Of a DNA stretch of 36,495 nucleotides, positions 16,245 to 25,467 are shown piece after piece (the first letter of the stretch is position 1; every line of letters begins with the position of its first letter). Both the position numbers and the translations under genes were made by a program. Source of the stretch: Candidatus Thermoflexus sinensis (GTDB lineage: Bacteria; Chloroflexota; Anaerolineae; Thermoflexales; Thermoflexaceae). The DNA is taken from contig JAEVEY010000180.1 of the NCBI GenBank assembly GCA_016842045.1, positions 1 through 36,495 of the forward strand, written 5' to 3'. The notes beneath the pieces are model-generated. The model made no database searches and was not told where the DNA came from. It saw only the letters and a program-made list of their open reading frames with translations.

Positions 16245-16374
16245 CCTCTCCCTGGTAAGGTGTAGGCATGAAATCCGAGCTCAGCATCAGCAGCTTGCCT
16301 TTCCCAGCCCAACCCCTGGCTGCTCTCGTTCGGATCGGGTGGCAGGGTCGGACAGCCGTGCAGGAGGAAGAGGG

Positions 16375-17160
16375 ATGGCTCAGTCATTTCATCCAGGACC
16401 GAGAGATCGATCAGATGGCGATGTCCGGGAGACCGGGACTCGGATTCTGGTGGTGGACCCCAGCCCGGAGATGCAGCGCTTACTGCAGCACGAATTGAGC
16501 ATGGACCGGATGGCTGTATTTGCCGTAGCCGGGCCTTCCGAAGCCCTGGCGTTGCTCCCCGTGATCACCCCCGATCTCATTCTGACGGAGATCCGCTTTC
16601 CGGATCATGATGGTCTGCGCTTCTGTCAGCAATTGCGCACCGTCACACACATTCCCATCCTGGTGATCTCAGCTCCCCGCTCGGATCAGGATATCATCCG
16701 CGCCTTTGATCTGGGGGCGGATGATTTCATTTCCAAGCCATTTTCCTTCGCGGAGCTTCGGGCGCGCATTCAGGCCCATCTGCGCCGGCAGAGCTGGCGT
16801 GGGGCTCAGGGGACAATCACCTATTATGCCGACGATCATCTCGTCATCGATTTGCGGCTTCAGGAGGTGCGGGTCCGCGGCCAGCGTGTCCGCATGTCCC
16901 GTATCGAATATCGGTTGCTGGCCTGTCTGCTGGAACACGCCGGCCGTGTGGTTCGCCACGAGACTTTGCTCCAGGCGGGCTGGGAGGACCAGGGATGGGA
17001 TGCTCATTACCTGAAGCTCTACATCCGCCACCTGCGGAACAAGATCGAGCCCGACCCCTCCCGGCCGCGCTACATCGTGACCGTATGGGGGGTGGGGTAT
17101 CGCTTCTGTCCGCAAACTCGCTCGGGGGATCCCGATAGCTCTTCCCCGGTAGCGAGATGA
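16375..17160 (+). CDS. OmpR-type response regulator with Glu at the phospho-acceptor site
   Basis: This 261-residue protein has a receiver-like domain (about 22-140) and a winged-helix effector (about 150-250). The effector is normal, with SRIEYRLL, YLKLYIRHLRNKIE and GVGYRF. The receiver is atypical. The acidic pocket is reduced to VVDPSPE (one Asp, D28), and the expected phospho-acceptor Asp is E72 (LILTEIRFPDHDG). The Thr is Ser in VISAP, while the Lys is kept (SKPF). Glu here often mimics phosphorylation, so the protein may bind DNA without a kinase; this is inference. The ATG at 16375 has AGGAGG upstream. An extra N-terminal stretch of about 20 polar residues precedes the receiver. TTCAAA repeats upstream suggest auto- or cross-regulation. 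No kinase gene is adjacent. It lies immediately before the polysaccharide cluster and may control it. Confidence 0.88.
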   Translation: MAQSFHPGPRDRSDGDVRETGTRILVVDPSPEMQRLLQHELSMDRMAVFAVAGPSEALALLPVITPDLILTEIRFPDHDGLRFCQQLRTVTHIPILVISAPRSDQDIIRAFDLGADDFISKPFSFAELRARIQAHLRRQSWRGAQGTITYYADDHLVIDLRLQEVRVRGQRVRMSRIEYRLLACLLEHAGRVVRHETLLQAGWEDQGWDAHYLKLYIRHLRNKIEPDPSRPRYIVTVWGVGYRFCPQTRSGDPDSSSPVAR

Positions 17161-17345
17161 GCGGGCGCTCCCACGCTGGTCGGAAGAGCTCGTGCTGGAC
17201 TCATTCGGGCGGAGGATTTTCGAGAGTCGCATGGAAATCAGGCGCTGAGCTCGACGGACCTGAAAGGAGCCGAGGCTCCTCCAGGGGAAGGCATCCGATT
17301 GGGCGTGAGATCCGAAGGATCAACCAAACCCATGGGGGCAATGCG

Positions 17346-18269
17346 ATGAAATGTCTGGTCACCGGTGGAGCCGGGTTCATCGGGTCGCACGTAGTGGATG
17401 CGCTCATCGAGGACGGCCATGAGGTGGTGGTGGTGGACAACCTGAGCACCGGCCGGCGGGAGAACCTGAACCCCCGGGCGCGGTTTTATGAAGTCGATAT
17501 CCGCAGCCCGGCGCTGGCGGAGGTGTTCGAACGGGAACGACCGGAGATCGTGAATCACCATGCCGCCCAGATGAGCGTTCGAATCTCGATGGCCGACCCC
17601 ATATATGACGCAGAGGTCAACGTCCTGGGCTCTCTGAACCTGATCCGCCTCTCGCTGCAGTATGGGGTCAAGAAGTTCATCTACATCTCCAGCGGGGGCG
17701 CGGTTTACGGGGAACCAGTTTATTTGCCGTGCGATGAAGATCATCCGATCCGCCCGCTCTGCCCCTATGGGGTCACGAAGTTCATTGTGGAACAATACCT
17801 GTCGCTGTTCCACCAGCACTACGGGCTCCGATACACCGTGCTGCGTTACCCCAACGTATATGGGCCACGACAGGACCCTAACGGTGAGGCGGGGGTGGTG
17901 GCGATTTTCATCGGGCGGATGCTTCGGGGGGAGCCGGTGGTGATCCATGGGACAGGGGAGCAGATGCGGGATTTCGTGTATGTGGCGGATGTGGTGGAGG
18001 CGAACCGGATGGCGCTGGCGAATGGGAACGCGGAAGTGTTCAACCTGGGGAGCGGTCGGGGGACAACGGTGAACGAGATTTTCCGGCTGCTGGCGGCCAT
18101 CATCGGTTACCGCCAGAAGCCGATTTATGGGCCGCCGAAGATCGGGGAAACCTTCCGGATCTATTTGCGGGCGGATCGAATTCATCGGACATGGGGATGG
18201 CGGCCCCGGGTGGATCTGGAGGAGGGGCTGGAACGGACGGTGGCTTTTTTCCGCGATCGACCTGGATAA
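17346..18269 (+). CDS. NAD-dependent UDP-sugar 4-epimerase (GalE-like SDR)
   Basis: This is a 307-residue extended short-chain dehydrogenase/reductase. It has the N-terminal NAD-binding motif GGAGFIGSH (7-15), D31 at the end of strand 2, catalytic Ser (S115/S116 in YISSGGAVYG) and YxxxK (Y141, K145). The substrate-domain stretch LRYPNVYGPRQDP is typical of UDP-glucose/UDP-GlcNAc 4-epimerases. It would supply galactose-type nucleotide sugars for the cluster downstream; exact sugar specificity cannot be read. The ATG at 17346 aligns with the family start, although its ribosome binding site is weak. It follows the response regulator by 185 bases. A hairpin downstream separates it from the Wzz-kinase gene. 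Confidence 0.92.
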   Translation: MKCLVTGGAGFIGSHVVDALIEDGHEVVVVDNLSTGRRENLNPRARFYEVDIRSPALAEVFERERPEIVNHHAAQMSVRISMADPIYDAEVNVLGSLNLIRLSLQYGVKKFIYISSGGAVYGEPVYLPCDEDHPIRPLCPYGVTKFIVEQYLSLFHQHYGLRYTVLRYPNVYGPRQDPNGEAGVVAIFIGRMLRGEPVVIHGTGEQMRDFVYVADVVEANRMALANGNAEVFNLGSGRGTTVNEIFRLLAAIIGYRQKPIYGPPKIGETFRIYLRADRIHRTWGWRPRVDLEEGLERTVAFFRDRPG

Positions 18270-18325
18270 GGTGAGGACTTTTGGGAACAGGGGTGGGGCC
18301 ACTTTTTCGGTCCCATCCCTTCCAG

Positions 18326-18369
18326 TATCTTCCCTCCCCATGGCCTTCTGGCCGCGGGGAGGGAAGATA
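18326..18369. repeat. 20-bp palindromic repeat copy between epimerase and Wzz-kinase
   Basis: Bases 18326-18345 pair with 18350-18369 with one A-C mismatch and one G-T wobble around a TTCT loop. The C-rich/G-rich arms and the trailing AAAGGGG match hairpin 2 of the MITE-like element. GGGGTGGGGCCA also occurs just upstream (18289-18300). It may terminate the epimerase transcript. Confidence 0.65.
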
Positions 18370-18441
18370 AAGGGGAGTCTTCCACATTGAAATACCCAGG
18401 TCGCGAGCGGTGGTGATATGAAAAGCGAAAAGGAGCCCTGA

Positions 18442-20514
18442 ATGGAGCGTCTGCAACCCTATCTGGATGCCGTCCGCCGCTGGTGGTGGTTCCCCATCTT
18501 GTGTGGGCTGCTCGCCGGGGTTGGGGGTTATTTCTACACCCGCCAGCAGCCGCCCGTTTATGCGGCGCGGGTCACACTGATGGTGGGCACCAGCATTACC
18601 AACCCCAGCCCGGATCCACAGGAGATCGGCCTCAGCCGGACCCTGGCGCAGATCTATGGGGAGATGGCCCGCCGGCGGCCGATCCTGGAGCAAACCCTGA
18701 AGCGCCTGAATCTGGCCCTGTCGCCCGATGCGCTCGCCCGCGCGGTGGAGACCCGCGTGATTTTTAACGCTTCCCTGCTGGAGATCTATGTCTACGACTT
18801 TGATCCTGAACGGGCGGCGGCGCTGGCCAACGCGCTGGCACAAACGCTGATCGAACAGGCTCCCGGCGCGCGCTCCCAGATGGATGAGAGTTTCCTGCGA
18901 AGCCAGCTAACAGATATCCAGGGGAAGATTGCCGATGTGGACCGAAGGATCCAGGAGCTGCAGCAACGCATGGGGGGTATGACCTCGGCAGCTGAGCTGC
19001 GGGAGGCGCAGGATCAGCTCCAGGCGCTGGAGCAATTGAAACGAGATTACCAGCAGACCTATGCTCAGCTGATCTCTGTGATCAGCCAGGGACGGGTGAA
19101 CACCCTGAGCGTCCTGGAGCCCGCTCTGCCACCCACGCGTCCGATCTCCCCCAACCTGATCCGCAATCTCGCCCTCTCGACGGGCGTGGGGTTGCTCCTC
19201 AGCCTCAGCGTGCTGATGGCGCTGGAGCTGTTCCTGGGCCGGGCGGTGCGCTGGGATGGAGGCCTCACGCTGTTTAACCTTCCCGTCCTGGGCGCGATCC
19301 CCCACTGGCGGAATCGGAAGGATCCGCTCATCGTCCGCAGCACGCCGGATTCCCCGGAGGCGGAGGCGGTCCGCTCTTTGCGGCTCCGAACCCTCCGGAT
19401 GCTGGAAGGGAACTCTTCACGGGTTGTGCTGGTCACCAGCCCTATGCCGGAAGACGGCAAGTCCTTCGTGGCGGCTAACCTGGCGGCGGCGATGGCTGAG
19501 GCGGGGTTGCGCACGGTGCTGGTGGAAACCGATCTGCGAGGCGGCGTGGTGGCTCACCTCGCCGCCCAGGAGATCGCTCAGGGGCTGGTGGATTATCTGG
19601 AGGCTGAAGGAGAGCTCCCGGATCTCGATTCGCTTCTCCTCCCTGTGGATGGCGGGTTCTGGATCCTGCCGATGGGCCGGATCCCGCGGGATCCCGGGTT
19701 GTTGCTGAGCTCGCCGCGATGGCATGCGCTGCTGAATGAGCTCCGGGCGCGCTTCGATGTCCTGATCCTGGACGCTCCCCCGACCCTGTTTCTGGCGGAG
19801 CTGGAGCTCCTGGCCGGGGCGACGGATGGTGTCCTTCTGGTGATTCGGGACGGCGAGACGCCCCGCCGGCTGGTCGGACAGGCTCGTTATGCGTTGCGGG
19901 GTCAGCGGGTCCTGGGGATTGTGGTCAACGATGTCCCCCGCCGCAAGCTGGGGATCGGTTATGGATACGCCTATGCCTACGGCGGTTCTCGCTATAAGCG
20001 GAAAGCCCGACGGGAGCCTGCTGCCTCGACGGTCCTTCAAGCCTGGCAGGAGAGGGTTTCCCGGGGGATCCAGCGGTGGTGGGGGAAGCAACCAGCCCCA
20101 GAGGAGGCCAGCTCTCCGCCTGCATGGCCGCTCCCACCTCGTCACGAGCGGATGCAAGCCAGGCAACGGTTGATCCTTCAAGCCCGGAAACGGATGAAAG
20201 AGCCCCTGGCCTCTCTGGCTTCCCCTCCGCCTGCCCCCCCGGAGCCAGAGGTCCCGCTTACCCTGAAGCCCGGCGAAGCGGATGGCGAAAGCGGGCCTTT
20301 CGTTGGAGCACTTCTTCCCGAGGAGGAGAGCCCACAGATCCCGGATCTACTCTCCCCGGAGCCGCCGAAGGCAGAGCGTCCATCCACCCCGCCGTTCGTG
20401 GAAATCGATCCGGAGTTGCTGGCGGAGGCCATGGGGGAGCTGGAGGCCGTTTCCGCGAACGAGCCATCCCCTTCGGCGGAGGCCACGGAATCTTCCGCGG
20501 AACAGGAGGAATGA
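18442..20514 (+). CDS. Wzz chain-length regulator fused to BY-type tyrosine autokinase
   Basis: This 690-residue inner-membrane polysaccharide co-polymerase has a cytoplasmic kinase. Residues 1-240 form the Wzz module: a helix at about 15-33, a periplasmic coiled-coil-rich part (about 140-215) and a P-rich segment before a second helix (about 240-265). Residues about 290-505 are the BY-kinase: Walker A SPMPEDGKS (K340), a Walker A'-like VETDLR (D364, with Glu where Asp is usual) and Walker B LILDAPP (D444). A tyrosine cluster follows (Y507, Y509, Y511, Y513, Y518), the expected autophosphorylation tail. The final 170 residues are a Pro/Glu-rich low-complexity extension that most relatives lack. 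It likely controls chain length through Wzy. AAAGGAG precedes the ATG. The stop overlaps the flippase start. Confidence 0.92.
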   Translation: MERLQPYLDAVRRWWWFPILCGLLAGVGGYFYTRQQPPVYAARVTLMVGTSITNPSPDPQEIGLSRTLAQIYGEMARRRPILEQTLKRLNLALSPDALARAVETRVIFNASLLEIYVYDFDPERAAALANALAQTLIEQAPGARSQMDESFLRSQLTDIQGKIADVDRRIQELQQRMGGMTSAAELREAQDQLQALEQLKRDYQQTYAQLISVISQGRVNTLSVLEPALPPTRPISPNLIRNLALSTGVGLLLSLSVLMALELFLGRAVRWDGGLTLFNLPVLGAIPHWRNRKDPLIVRSTPDSPEAEAVRSLRLRTLRMLEGNSSRVVLVTSPMPEDGKSFVAANLAAAMAEAGLRTVLVETDLRGGVVAHLAAQEIAQGLVDYLEAEGELPDLDSLLLPVDGGFWILPMGRIPRDPGLLLSSPRWHALLNELRARFDVLILDAPPTLFLAELELLAGATDGVLLVIRDGETPRRLVGQARYALRGQRVLGIVVNDVPRRKLGIGYGYAYAYGGSRYKRKARREPAASTVLQAWQERVSRGIQRWWGKQPAPEEASSPPAWPLPPRHERMQARQRLILQARKRMKEPLASLASPPPAPPEPEVPLTLKPGEADGESGPFVGALLPEEESPQIPDLLSPEPPKAERPSTPPFVEIDPELLAEAMGELEAVSANEPSPSAEATESSAEQEE

Positions 20515-21950
20515 GCCCGGTGGCCCTCACGGTGCTCCGGAACGCATTGTTCGGACTTGGAGGGCGCCTGACGGTGAAGGCGCTGGCCTTTGCCTTCTCG
20601 GTCTGGGTCGTCCGGCGTCTGGGGCAGGAGGCCTTCGGGCACTACGCGACGGCCCTGGCCTATGTGGCCGCCTTCGCCGTCCTCTCGGACTGGGGCCTGG
20701 CCCCATATCTGGTTCGCGAGATCGCACGGGACCGGCGGCGAGGGGAGGCCATGCTGGTGGATGTGATGACGCTCCGGTTCTTCCTCTCCCTGGGAACCAT
20801 CGGCCTCATCCTGGGGATCGCGTGGTGGAACCGGCAACCCCCCTTCCTGCTGGGGGGGATCGCCCTCGCCGCCCTGACCTTTATCCTCTATGCAGCCCAG
20901 GGACCCCTGGAGGCGGCATTGCAGGGGATCCGCCGGCTGGATCTCGTTTCCGCGGCAGGCGTGTTGCAGCAATTGCTGTTTGTGGGGCTGGGTACCGTCG
21001 CCCTGTTGCTGGGATGGGGATTCTACGGGCTGATCGGCGCCTCACTGGCCGGCCTGACGGCTGCGCTGGCGCTGACCGCGTGGGCCGCCCGTTCCCTGGA
21101 CCTGTTCCATCCCCGGCGGCCGGAATGGCTGACGTGGCCACAGCTGTTGCGAGCCGGCCTCCCGTTCGGCCTGATCGGCCTGGCGGTGAATCTGTCCTAC
21201 AAAGTGGACACCATCCTCCTCAGCCTGTGGTGGACAGCGGGGATCGTTGGCTGGTATAACGCAGCCTACAACCTGATCTTCTCAATCGCCATGATCTCCA
21301 ACGCGGCGAACGTGGCCCTCTATCCTTCAATGGCCGCCCTCGCCGACCCGGATGCCCTGACCTCCGTGGTCCGCCGCTCGATCGGATATCTCTGGATGCT
21401 CTCCGTTCCCTTCGCTGTGGGGGGATGGGTGCTGGGAGAGCGCCTGATCCCAGCCCTCTATGGAGCCTCTTTCCTCCCTTCGGTTCCGGCCTTCCGGATC
21501 CTGATCGGGGTGGTTCCCTTTATGTTTCTTTCCGAATATCTGGGGTATGTGATCCTGGTCCAGAACCAGGAGTGGCTGGTGGCCCGATCGTTGATCCTGA
21601 GCACTTCGTTCAACATCGCGGCGAACCTGGTGCTGATCCCGCGCTACGGTCTGATGGCCGCGGCGTGGATCACGTTGCTGACGGAGATCCTGCTCGTCGG
21701 GCAGTATGGGTTGCTTCTCCGGTTATGGCGAGGGATTCCCGTCGAGCTTTTAGGGAAGCCGGCGCTGGCAGCTGGGATGATGGGGCTGATCCTCTGGATG
21801 ATGCGCGGGCTCCCGCTTCCCTTGTTGTTGATCCTTGGCGTGGTGACCTACGGGCTGGCGCTGTGGGGCCTGGGAGCCCTGGGGCCGGCCGAATGGCGGC
21901 TTATGCAACAGATCTTCCGACGTTCTCCGATCCCGGGAGAGGCAGGTTAA
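20511..21950 (+). CDS. Wzx-type polysaccharide flippase (MOP superfamily)
   Basis: This is a 479-residue membrane protein with about twelve to fourteen helices. It matches the oligosaccharide flippase/RfbX group, with an N-terminal GGRLTVKALAFAFSVWVVRR helix, FGHYATALAY and a mid-protein NLSYKVDTILLS segment. It would turn the lipid-linked repeat unit to the outer face of the membrane for polymerisation. The ATG at 20511 overlaps the kinase stop as ATGA, with AGGAGGA directly upstream, so the two are coupled. In-frame sequence before this start only shadows the kinase tail. Confidence 0.9.
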   Translation: MSPVALTVLRNALFGLGGRLTVKALAFAFSVWVVRRLGQEAFGHYATALAYVAAFAVLSDWGLAPYLVREIARDRRRGEAMLVDVMTLRFFLSLGTIGLILGIAWWNRQPPFLLGGIALAALTFILYAAQGPLEAALQGIRRLDLVSAAGVLQQLLFVGLGTVALLLGWGFYGLIGASLAGLTAALALTAWAARSLDLFHPRRPEWLTWPQLLRAGLPFGLIGLAVNLSYKVDTILLSLWWTAGIVGWYNAAYNLIFSIAMISNAANVALYPSMAALADPDALTSVVRRSIGYLWMLSVPFAVGGWVLGERLIPALYGASFLPSVPAFRILIGVVPFMFLSEYLGYVILVQNQEWLVARSLILSTSFNIAANLVLIPRYGLMAAAWITLLTEILLVGQYGLLLRLWRGIPVELLGKPALAAGMMGLILWMMRGLPLPLLLILGVVTYGLALWGLGALGPAEWRLMQQIFRRSPIPGEAG

Positions 21951-21953
21951 GCC

Positions 21954-23360
21954 ATGTTCGTGACCCTGGCCACGCCGCATTATCCGCCGCGCAATATCGG
22001 GGGCGTGGAATTCTATGTTCAATCCCTGGCCCGATGGCTGCATCAACAGGGCCACCGGGTGGAGGTGGTGTGTGTGGAGCAGATCGAATACGGACCCTTC
22101 CCACGGGTGAACGCGCGGGTGGATCCGGCGGAGGGGTTCCCGGTGCATCGGTTGACCGTGCGCTGGCGGAAGGGCCCGCTGGGGCTGCGGGATCGCTTTG
22201 ATCACCCGGCGATGGAGCTATGGTTCAAGGCCTATTTCCACAGCCGCCGCCCCGATGTCTTCCATCTGCACAGCGGATATCTCCTGACGGTCTCCCCATT
22301 GCGGGCGGCGATGAAGATGGGGATCCCTACGGTGGTTTCCTTGCACGATTTCTGGTTCCTCTGTGCGCATCATACGCTGTTGCGGCCCAGCGGCCAGGTC
22401 TGCCCGGGGCCGGAGGACCCGGCGGGTTGCGCCTATTGTTGGCTCAGCCAGGGCCGGCGTTACCGCTGGATGGAGCAGGGGCTGGCCCGCCTGGGCGTCG
22501 CACACCCCCATTTGCAGGCCGGTCGCCTCCTGCGCCCATGGCCCTTCTTTCGGCCATGGGCGCAGATCATGGCGGAGCGTCTGCGGACGACGATGAGGGT
22601 TCTGAACCAGGCCTCGGCCATTCACGTCCCTTCCCGGTTTATCCAGCGCAGTTATCAAGAGTTTGGAATGCGTGAAGAGGGGGTCCATCTCATCCGGAAT
22701 TTCACCTCGCTGGATCGCGCTCGGCCTGCGGATCGGCGGGATCCAACTGTTTTTCATGTGGTTTACATTGGGCAAATTGCCCCTCATAAGGGGATCCACG
22801 TCCTCATCGAAGGGGTTCGACGGGCGAAGGCGGCGCTGGGGGATGAAGGGGGGCACAGGCTCCGGCTGACGATTTATGGCGATGATCGGACGTTCCCGGC
22901 CTATCGAGCACGCTTGCAACAACTCATCGGGGCGGACCCGACAATCCGGCTGGCCGGGTCGCTGCCCCGGGAGCAGTTGGAGGAGGCGCTGGCAAAGGCG
23001 GATGTGCTGGCGCTGCCCTCCGTTTGGGCAGAGAACGCCCCGTTGGTCGCCCTGGAGGCCCTGGCCTTAGGCGTGCCGGTTCTGGCCAGCGCCATCGGGG
23101 GATTGCCGGAGATCGTGCAGCATGGGGTCAGCGGATGGCTGGTGCCTCCCGGGGATGCGAAGGCGATCGCAGATCTCCTGGTTCGCTGGATCCGCGAGCC
23201 CGAGGCGCTGGAGCAATTGCGGGCGCATGCCCGTCCGGTTTTCACTTTTGAAGAGGCAATGAAATCCATATTACAGCTGTATCAGGAGGTCTGGAGGATT
23301 CCTTCCCATTCGGACGTGAGCGCTCCGATCCGGGAGCCGATGAGAGAGAGGCAGACATGA
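21954..23360 (+). CDS. GT4 family glycosyltransferase
   Basis: This is a 468-residue GT-B-fold transferase. The N-terminal domain starts with TLATPHYPPRNIGGVEFYV, the common glycine-rich acceptor-side motif. The C-terminal domain has VVYIGQIAPHKGIHVLIEG and the EX7E pair E360/E368 within ENAPLVALEALALGVPVLAS, which binds the nucleotide-sugar donor. A cysteine-rich stretch at about residues 137-165 (CPGPEDPAGCAYC) resembles those in some cell-wall GT4 enzymes. It probably adds one sugar of the repeat unit on the cytoplasmic face. The start is 3 bases after the flippase stop, and its end overlaps the next gene by 4 bases. Confidence 0.9.
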   Translation: MFVTLATPHYPPRNIGGVEFYVQSLARWLHQQGHRVEVVCVEQIEYGPFPRVNARVDPAEGFPVHRLTVRWRKGPLGLRDRFDHPAMELWFKAYFHSRRPDVFHLHSGYLLTVSPLRAAMKMGIPTVVSLHDFWFLCAHHTLLRPSGQVCPGPEDPAGCAYCWLSQGRRYRWMEQGLARLGVAHPHLQAGRLLRPWPFFRPWAQIMAERLRTTMRVLNQASAIHVPSRFIQRSYQEFGMREEGVHLIRNFTSLDRARPADRRDPTVFHVVYIGQIAPHKGIHVLIEGVRRAKAALGDEGGHRLRLTIYGDDRTFPAYRARLQQLIGADPTIRLAGSLPREQLEEALAKADVLALPSVWAENAPLVALEALALGVPVLASAIGGLPEIVQHGVSGWLVPPGDAKAIADLLVRWIREPEALEQLRAHARPVFTFEEAMKSILQLYQEVWRIPSHSDVSAPIREPMRERQT

Positions 23361-24283
23361 GCGGGATCCTCGTCGCCATCCTGACCCACAACCGGTTGCA
23401 TGATACCCTCGCTTGCCTGGAATCGGTGCGGCGGCTGGAGGGACCGGTGGAGACGATCGTGGTCCTGGACAGCGGCTCTACGGATGGAACGCCGGAGGCG
23501 GTTCGCCGGTTGTTCCCCGAGATCCAGGTCCGGGAGCTTGGGGCCAACTGGGGTTACGCGGCCGGAAACAACCTGGCCCTTCGCATGGCCCTGGAGCAGG
23601 GGATGAGGGGAGTGTTCCTGCTAAACCACGACACGCTGGTGGATTCGAGATGTCTGGTTGCAATGCTGGAGACCGCCCGGTCCGCGCCTCAGGTGGGGGC
23701 GGTGGGGCCGCTGGTGTGGGCATGGCCTCCGTCCCAGGGCATCTGGGCGCTGGGCGGAGAGATCCACTGGCGCCGGGCTTACACCATCCATCGAGATGCT
23801 GGGCAGGTGGAGCCTTCCCAGCGTTCTCCTCATCCCGTGGATTTCGTCCCCGGTTGCGGGATCCTGTTGTTGCGGGAGGCGCTGGAGACGGTAGGGGGCT
23901 TCGATGAACGTTACTTTATGTATTGGGAAGAGACCGACTGGTGCCAGCGGGCGCGCCGCGCCGGGTTCTCGATCTGGGTGGATCCCCGGGCGCAGATGTG
24001 GCATAAGGCCCCCCTGAGCTCCGATGATCTCCCGCCGGCCACACTGTATTACATGACCCGCAACCGGCTGCTTTTCTTCTGGGAGCACAGCCCGTCCCTG
24101 GGGCGATGGCTCGCCCTTGCCCACGCTGTCCACGGCGCGGTCCGGCTGGCGCGACAGCTGGAACAGATGGAACGCCCATCCCATGCCCAGGCCGTCTGGG
24201 AGGGGCTCCATGATTTCTTTCATCAGCGCTGGGGGGCATGGGGGGATGGAAAGGAGGAGAGATGGCCCGCATCCTCTGGGTGA
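23357..24283 (+). CDS. GT2 family glycosyltransferase (rhamnosyltransferase-like)
   Basis: This 308-residue GT-A-fold enzyme opens with ILVAILTHNRLHDTLACLESV, then LDSGSTDGTPEA. It has an NHD version of the metal-binding DXD (N90-H91-D92) and the acidic base motif EETDW (E191-W195), as in WbbL-like rhamnosyltransferases. The C-terminal part (about 220-290) is amphipathic with possible membrane association. Sugar and linkage are not determined. It overlaps the upstream GT4 by 4 bases and the downstream GT4 by 22 bases, indicating one operon. Confidence 0.9.
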   Translation: MSGILVAILTHNRLHDTLACLESVRRLEGPVETIVVLDSGSTDGTPEAVRRLFPEIQVRELGANWGYAAGNNLALRMALEQGMRGVFLLNHDTLVDSRCLVAMLETARSAPQVGAVGPLVWAWPPSQGIWALGGEIHWRRAYTIHRDAGQVEPSQRSPHPVDFVPGCGILLLREALETVGGFDERYFMYWEETDWCQRARRAGFSIWVDPRAQMWHKAPLSSDDLPPATLYYMTRNRLLFFWEHSPSLGRWLALAHAVHGAVRLARQLEQMERPSHAQAVWEGLHDFFHQRWGAWGDGKEERWPASSG

Positions 24284-25467
24284 TGGGCTGGTTCCCCCTG
24301 CCGCCGGATAAGGGGGTGCGGATCCGCCTTGCGCAGCTCCTGGATACGCTGGCCGCCCACCATCAGCTGACCCTGATCGTGCTGGCTGATCCGGAGGCGG
24401 AGATCGAGCGCTATCGGGGAGAGCTGGCCGCCCGATGCGAGGATCTCCACATCTTCCCGCGTCGCGAGTTCCAGCCAGCCCGGTGGCGAGCGATCCGGGG
24501 CTTTTTCTCCACGATCCCCCGCTGGCTGGTCGATGTGGAGCTTCCGGAGGTCCATGCCCGGGTGCGTCAGCTCTGGCAGGAGCGAGCGTTCGATCTGGTC
24601 ATCGCCTCTCAGCTGCCCTCTGCCCTCTATGTCCGAAACCTGAACGGCGTCCCGAAGATCCTGGACGAGGTGGAGTGCGGGCTCTTCCTGGACCAGGTTC
24701 GCACAGCCCGTAATCCGCTCCGGCGGGCGCGGCGGCTGCTGATGTGGTGGAAGCATGCCCGGTTCCTGCGAGCGCTCTCGCGGGATTTCGCAGCATACAC
24801 GGTGGTTTCCGATGTGGAGGCGCGGATCCTCCGTCGGATTGCGCCGGAGGCCCGGGTGGCGGTGATCCCGAACGGAATCGATCTGGCCCGTTACCAGGGG
24901 ATCGAGGCGACCCCGGAGCCGGATACCCTGATCTTCACCGGGGCGCCAACCTACTGGGCGAACCGGGATGCCCTGAGTTTCTTTGCAGAGGCGATCTGGC
25001 CCAGGATCCGGCAGCATCGCCCCACCGTCCGGCTGTGGATCACCGGCCGACTCCCAGAAGGGATCCCGCTGCCGCATCCCCCTGGATGGCTCTACACCGG
25101 TTATCTGGAGGATATCCGACCCTGGGTGGTGCGGGCCTGGGCGATGGTGACCCCGCTGCGGTTTGGCGGTGGGACACGACTGAAGATCCTGGAGGCGATG
25201 GCCCTGGGGACGCCCGTGATCTCCACCCCGAAGGGGGCGGAGGGGCTGGAGTTTCGGGATCCCGGGGCGGTGACGATCGCCGGGGAATCCCATACGTTCG
25301 CCCGGGCTGTGGTCGATCTTTTAGAGGACCCGGATCGCCGGGCGCGACAGGGCCGGATCGCCCGGGAAGCGGTGCGGGATTACGACTGGGCGCGGCTGGG
25401 GGAGCGCTACCTTCAACTGGTAGAACAGGTGCTCCATGAGCGGAATCGCGCGACCACGATTGCCTGA
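24262..25467 (+). CDS. GT4 family glycosyltransferase
   Basis: This 401-residue GT-B enzyme begins MARILWVMGWFPLPPDKGVR. Its C-terminal donor domain carries LRFGGGTRLKILEAMALG, typical of GT4 proteins from exopolysaccharide loci, and VIPNGIDLARY at the domain junction. The ATG at 24262 follows AAAGGAGGA and lies inside the 3' end of the GT2 gene. The partial gene at 35759 encodes a clear relative. It probably acts on the same lipid-linked repeat unit as its neighbours. Confidence 0.9.
   Translation: MARILWVMGWFPLPPDKGVRIRLAQLLDTLAAHHQLTLIVLADPEAEIERYRGELAARCEDLHIFPRREFQPARWRAIRGFFSTIPRWLVDVELPEVHARVRQLWQERAFDLVIASQLPSALYVRNLNGVPKILDEVECGLFLDQVRTARNPLRRARRLLMWWKHARFLRALSRDFAAYTVVSDVEARILRRIAPEARVAVIPNGIDLARYQGIEATPEPDTLIFTGAPTYWANRDALSFFAEAIWPRIRQHRPTVRLWITGRLPEGIPLPHPPGWLYTGYLEDIRPWVVRAWAMVTPLRFGGGTRLKILEAMALGTPVISTPKGAEGLEFRDPGAVTIAGESHTFARAVVDLLEDPDRRARQGRIAREAVRDYDWARLGERYLQLVEQVLHERNRATTIA

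Noticed and set aside
14731-17345. A sensor histidine kinase partner for the two response regulators
   Set aside because: No frame in or around this interval shows an H-box or ATPase motifs; both regulators appear to be orphans within the window.
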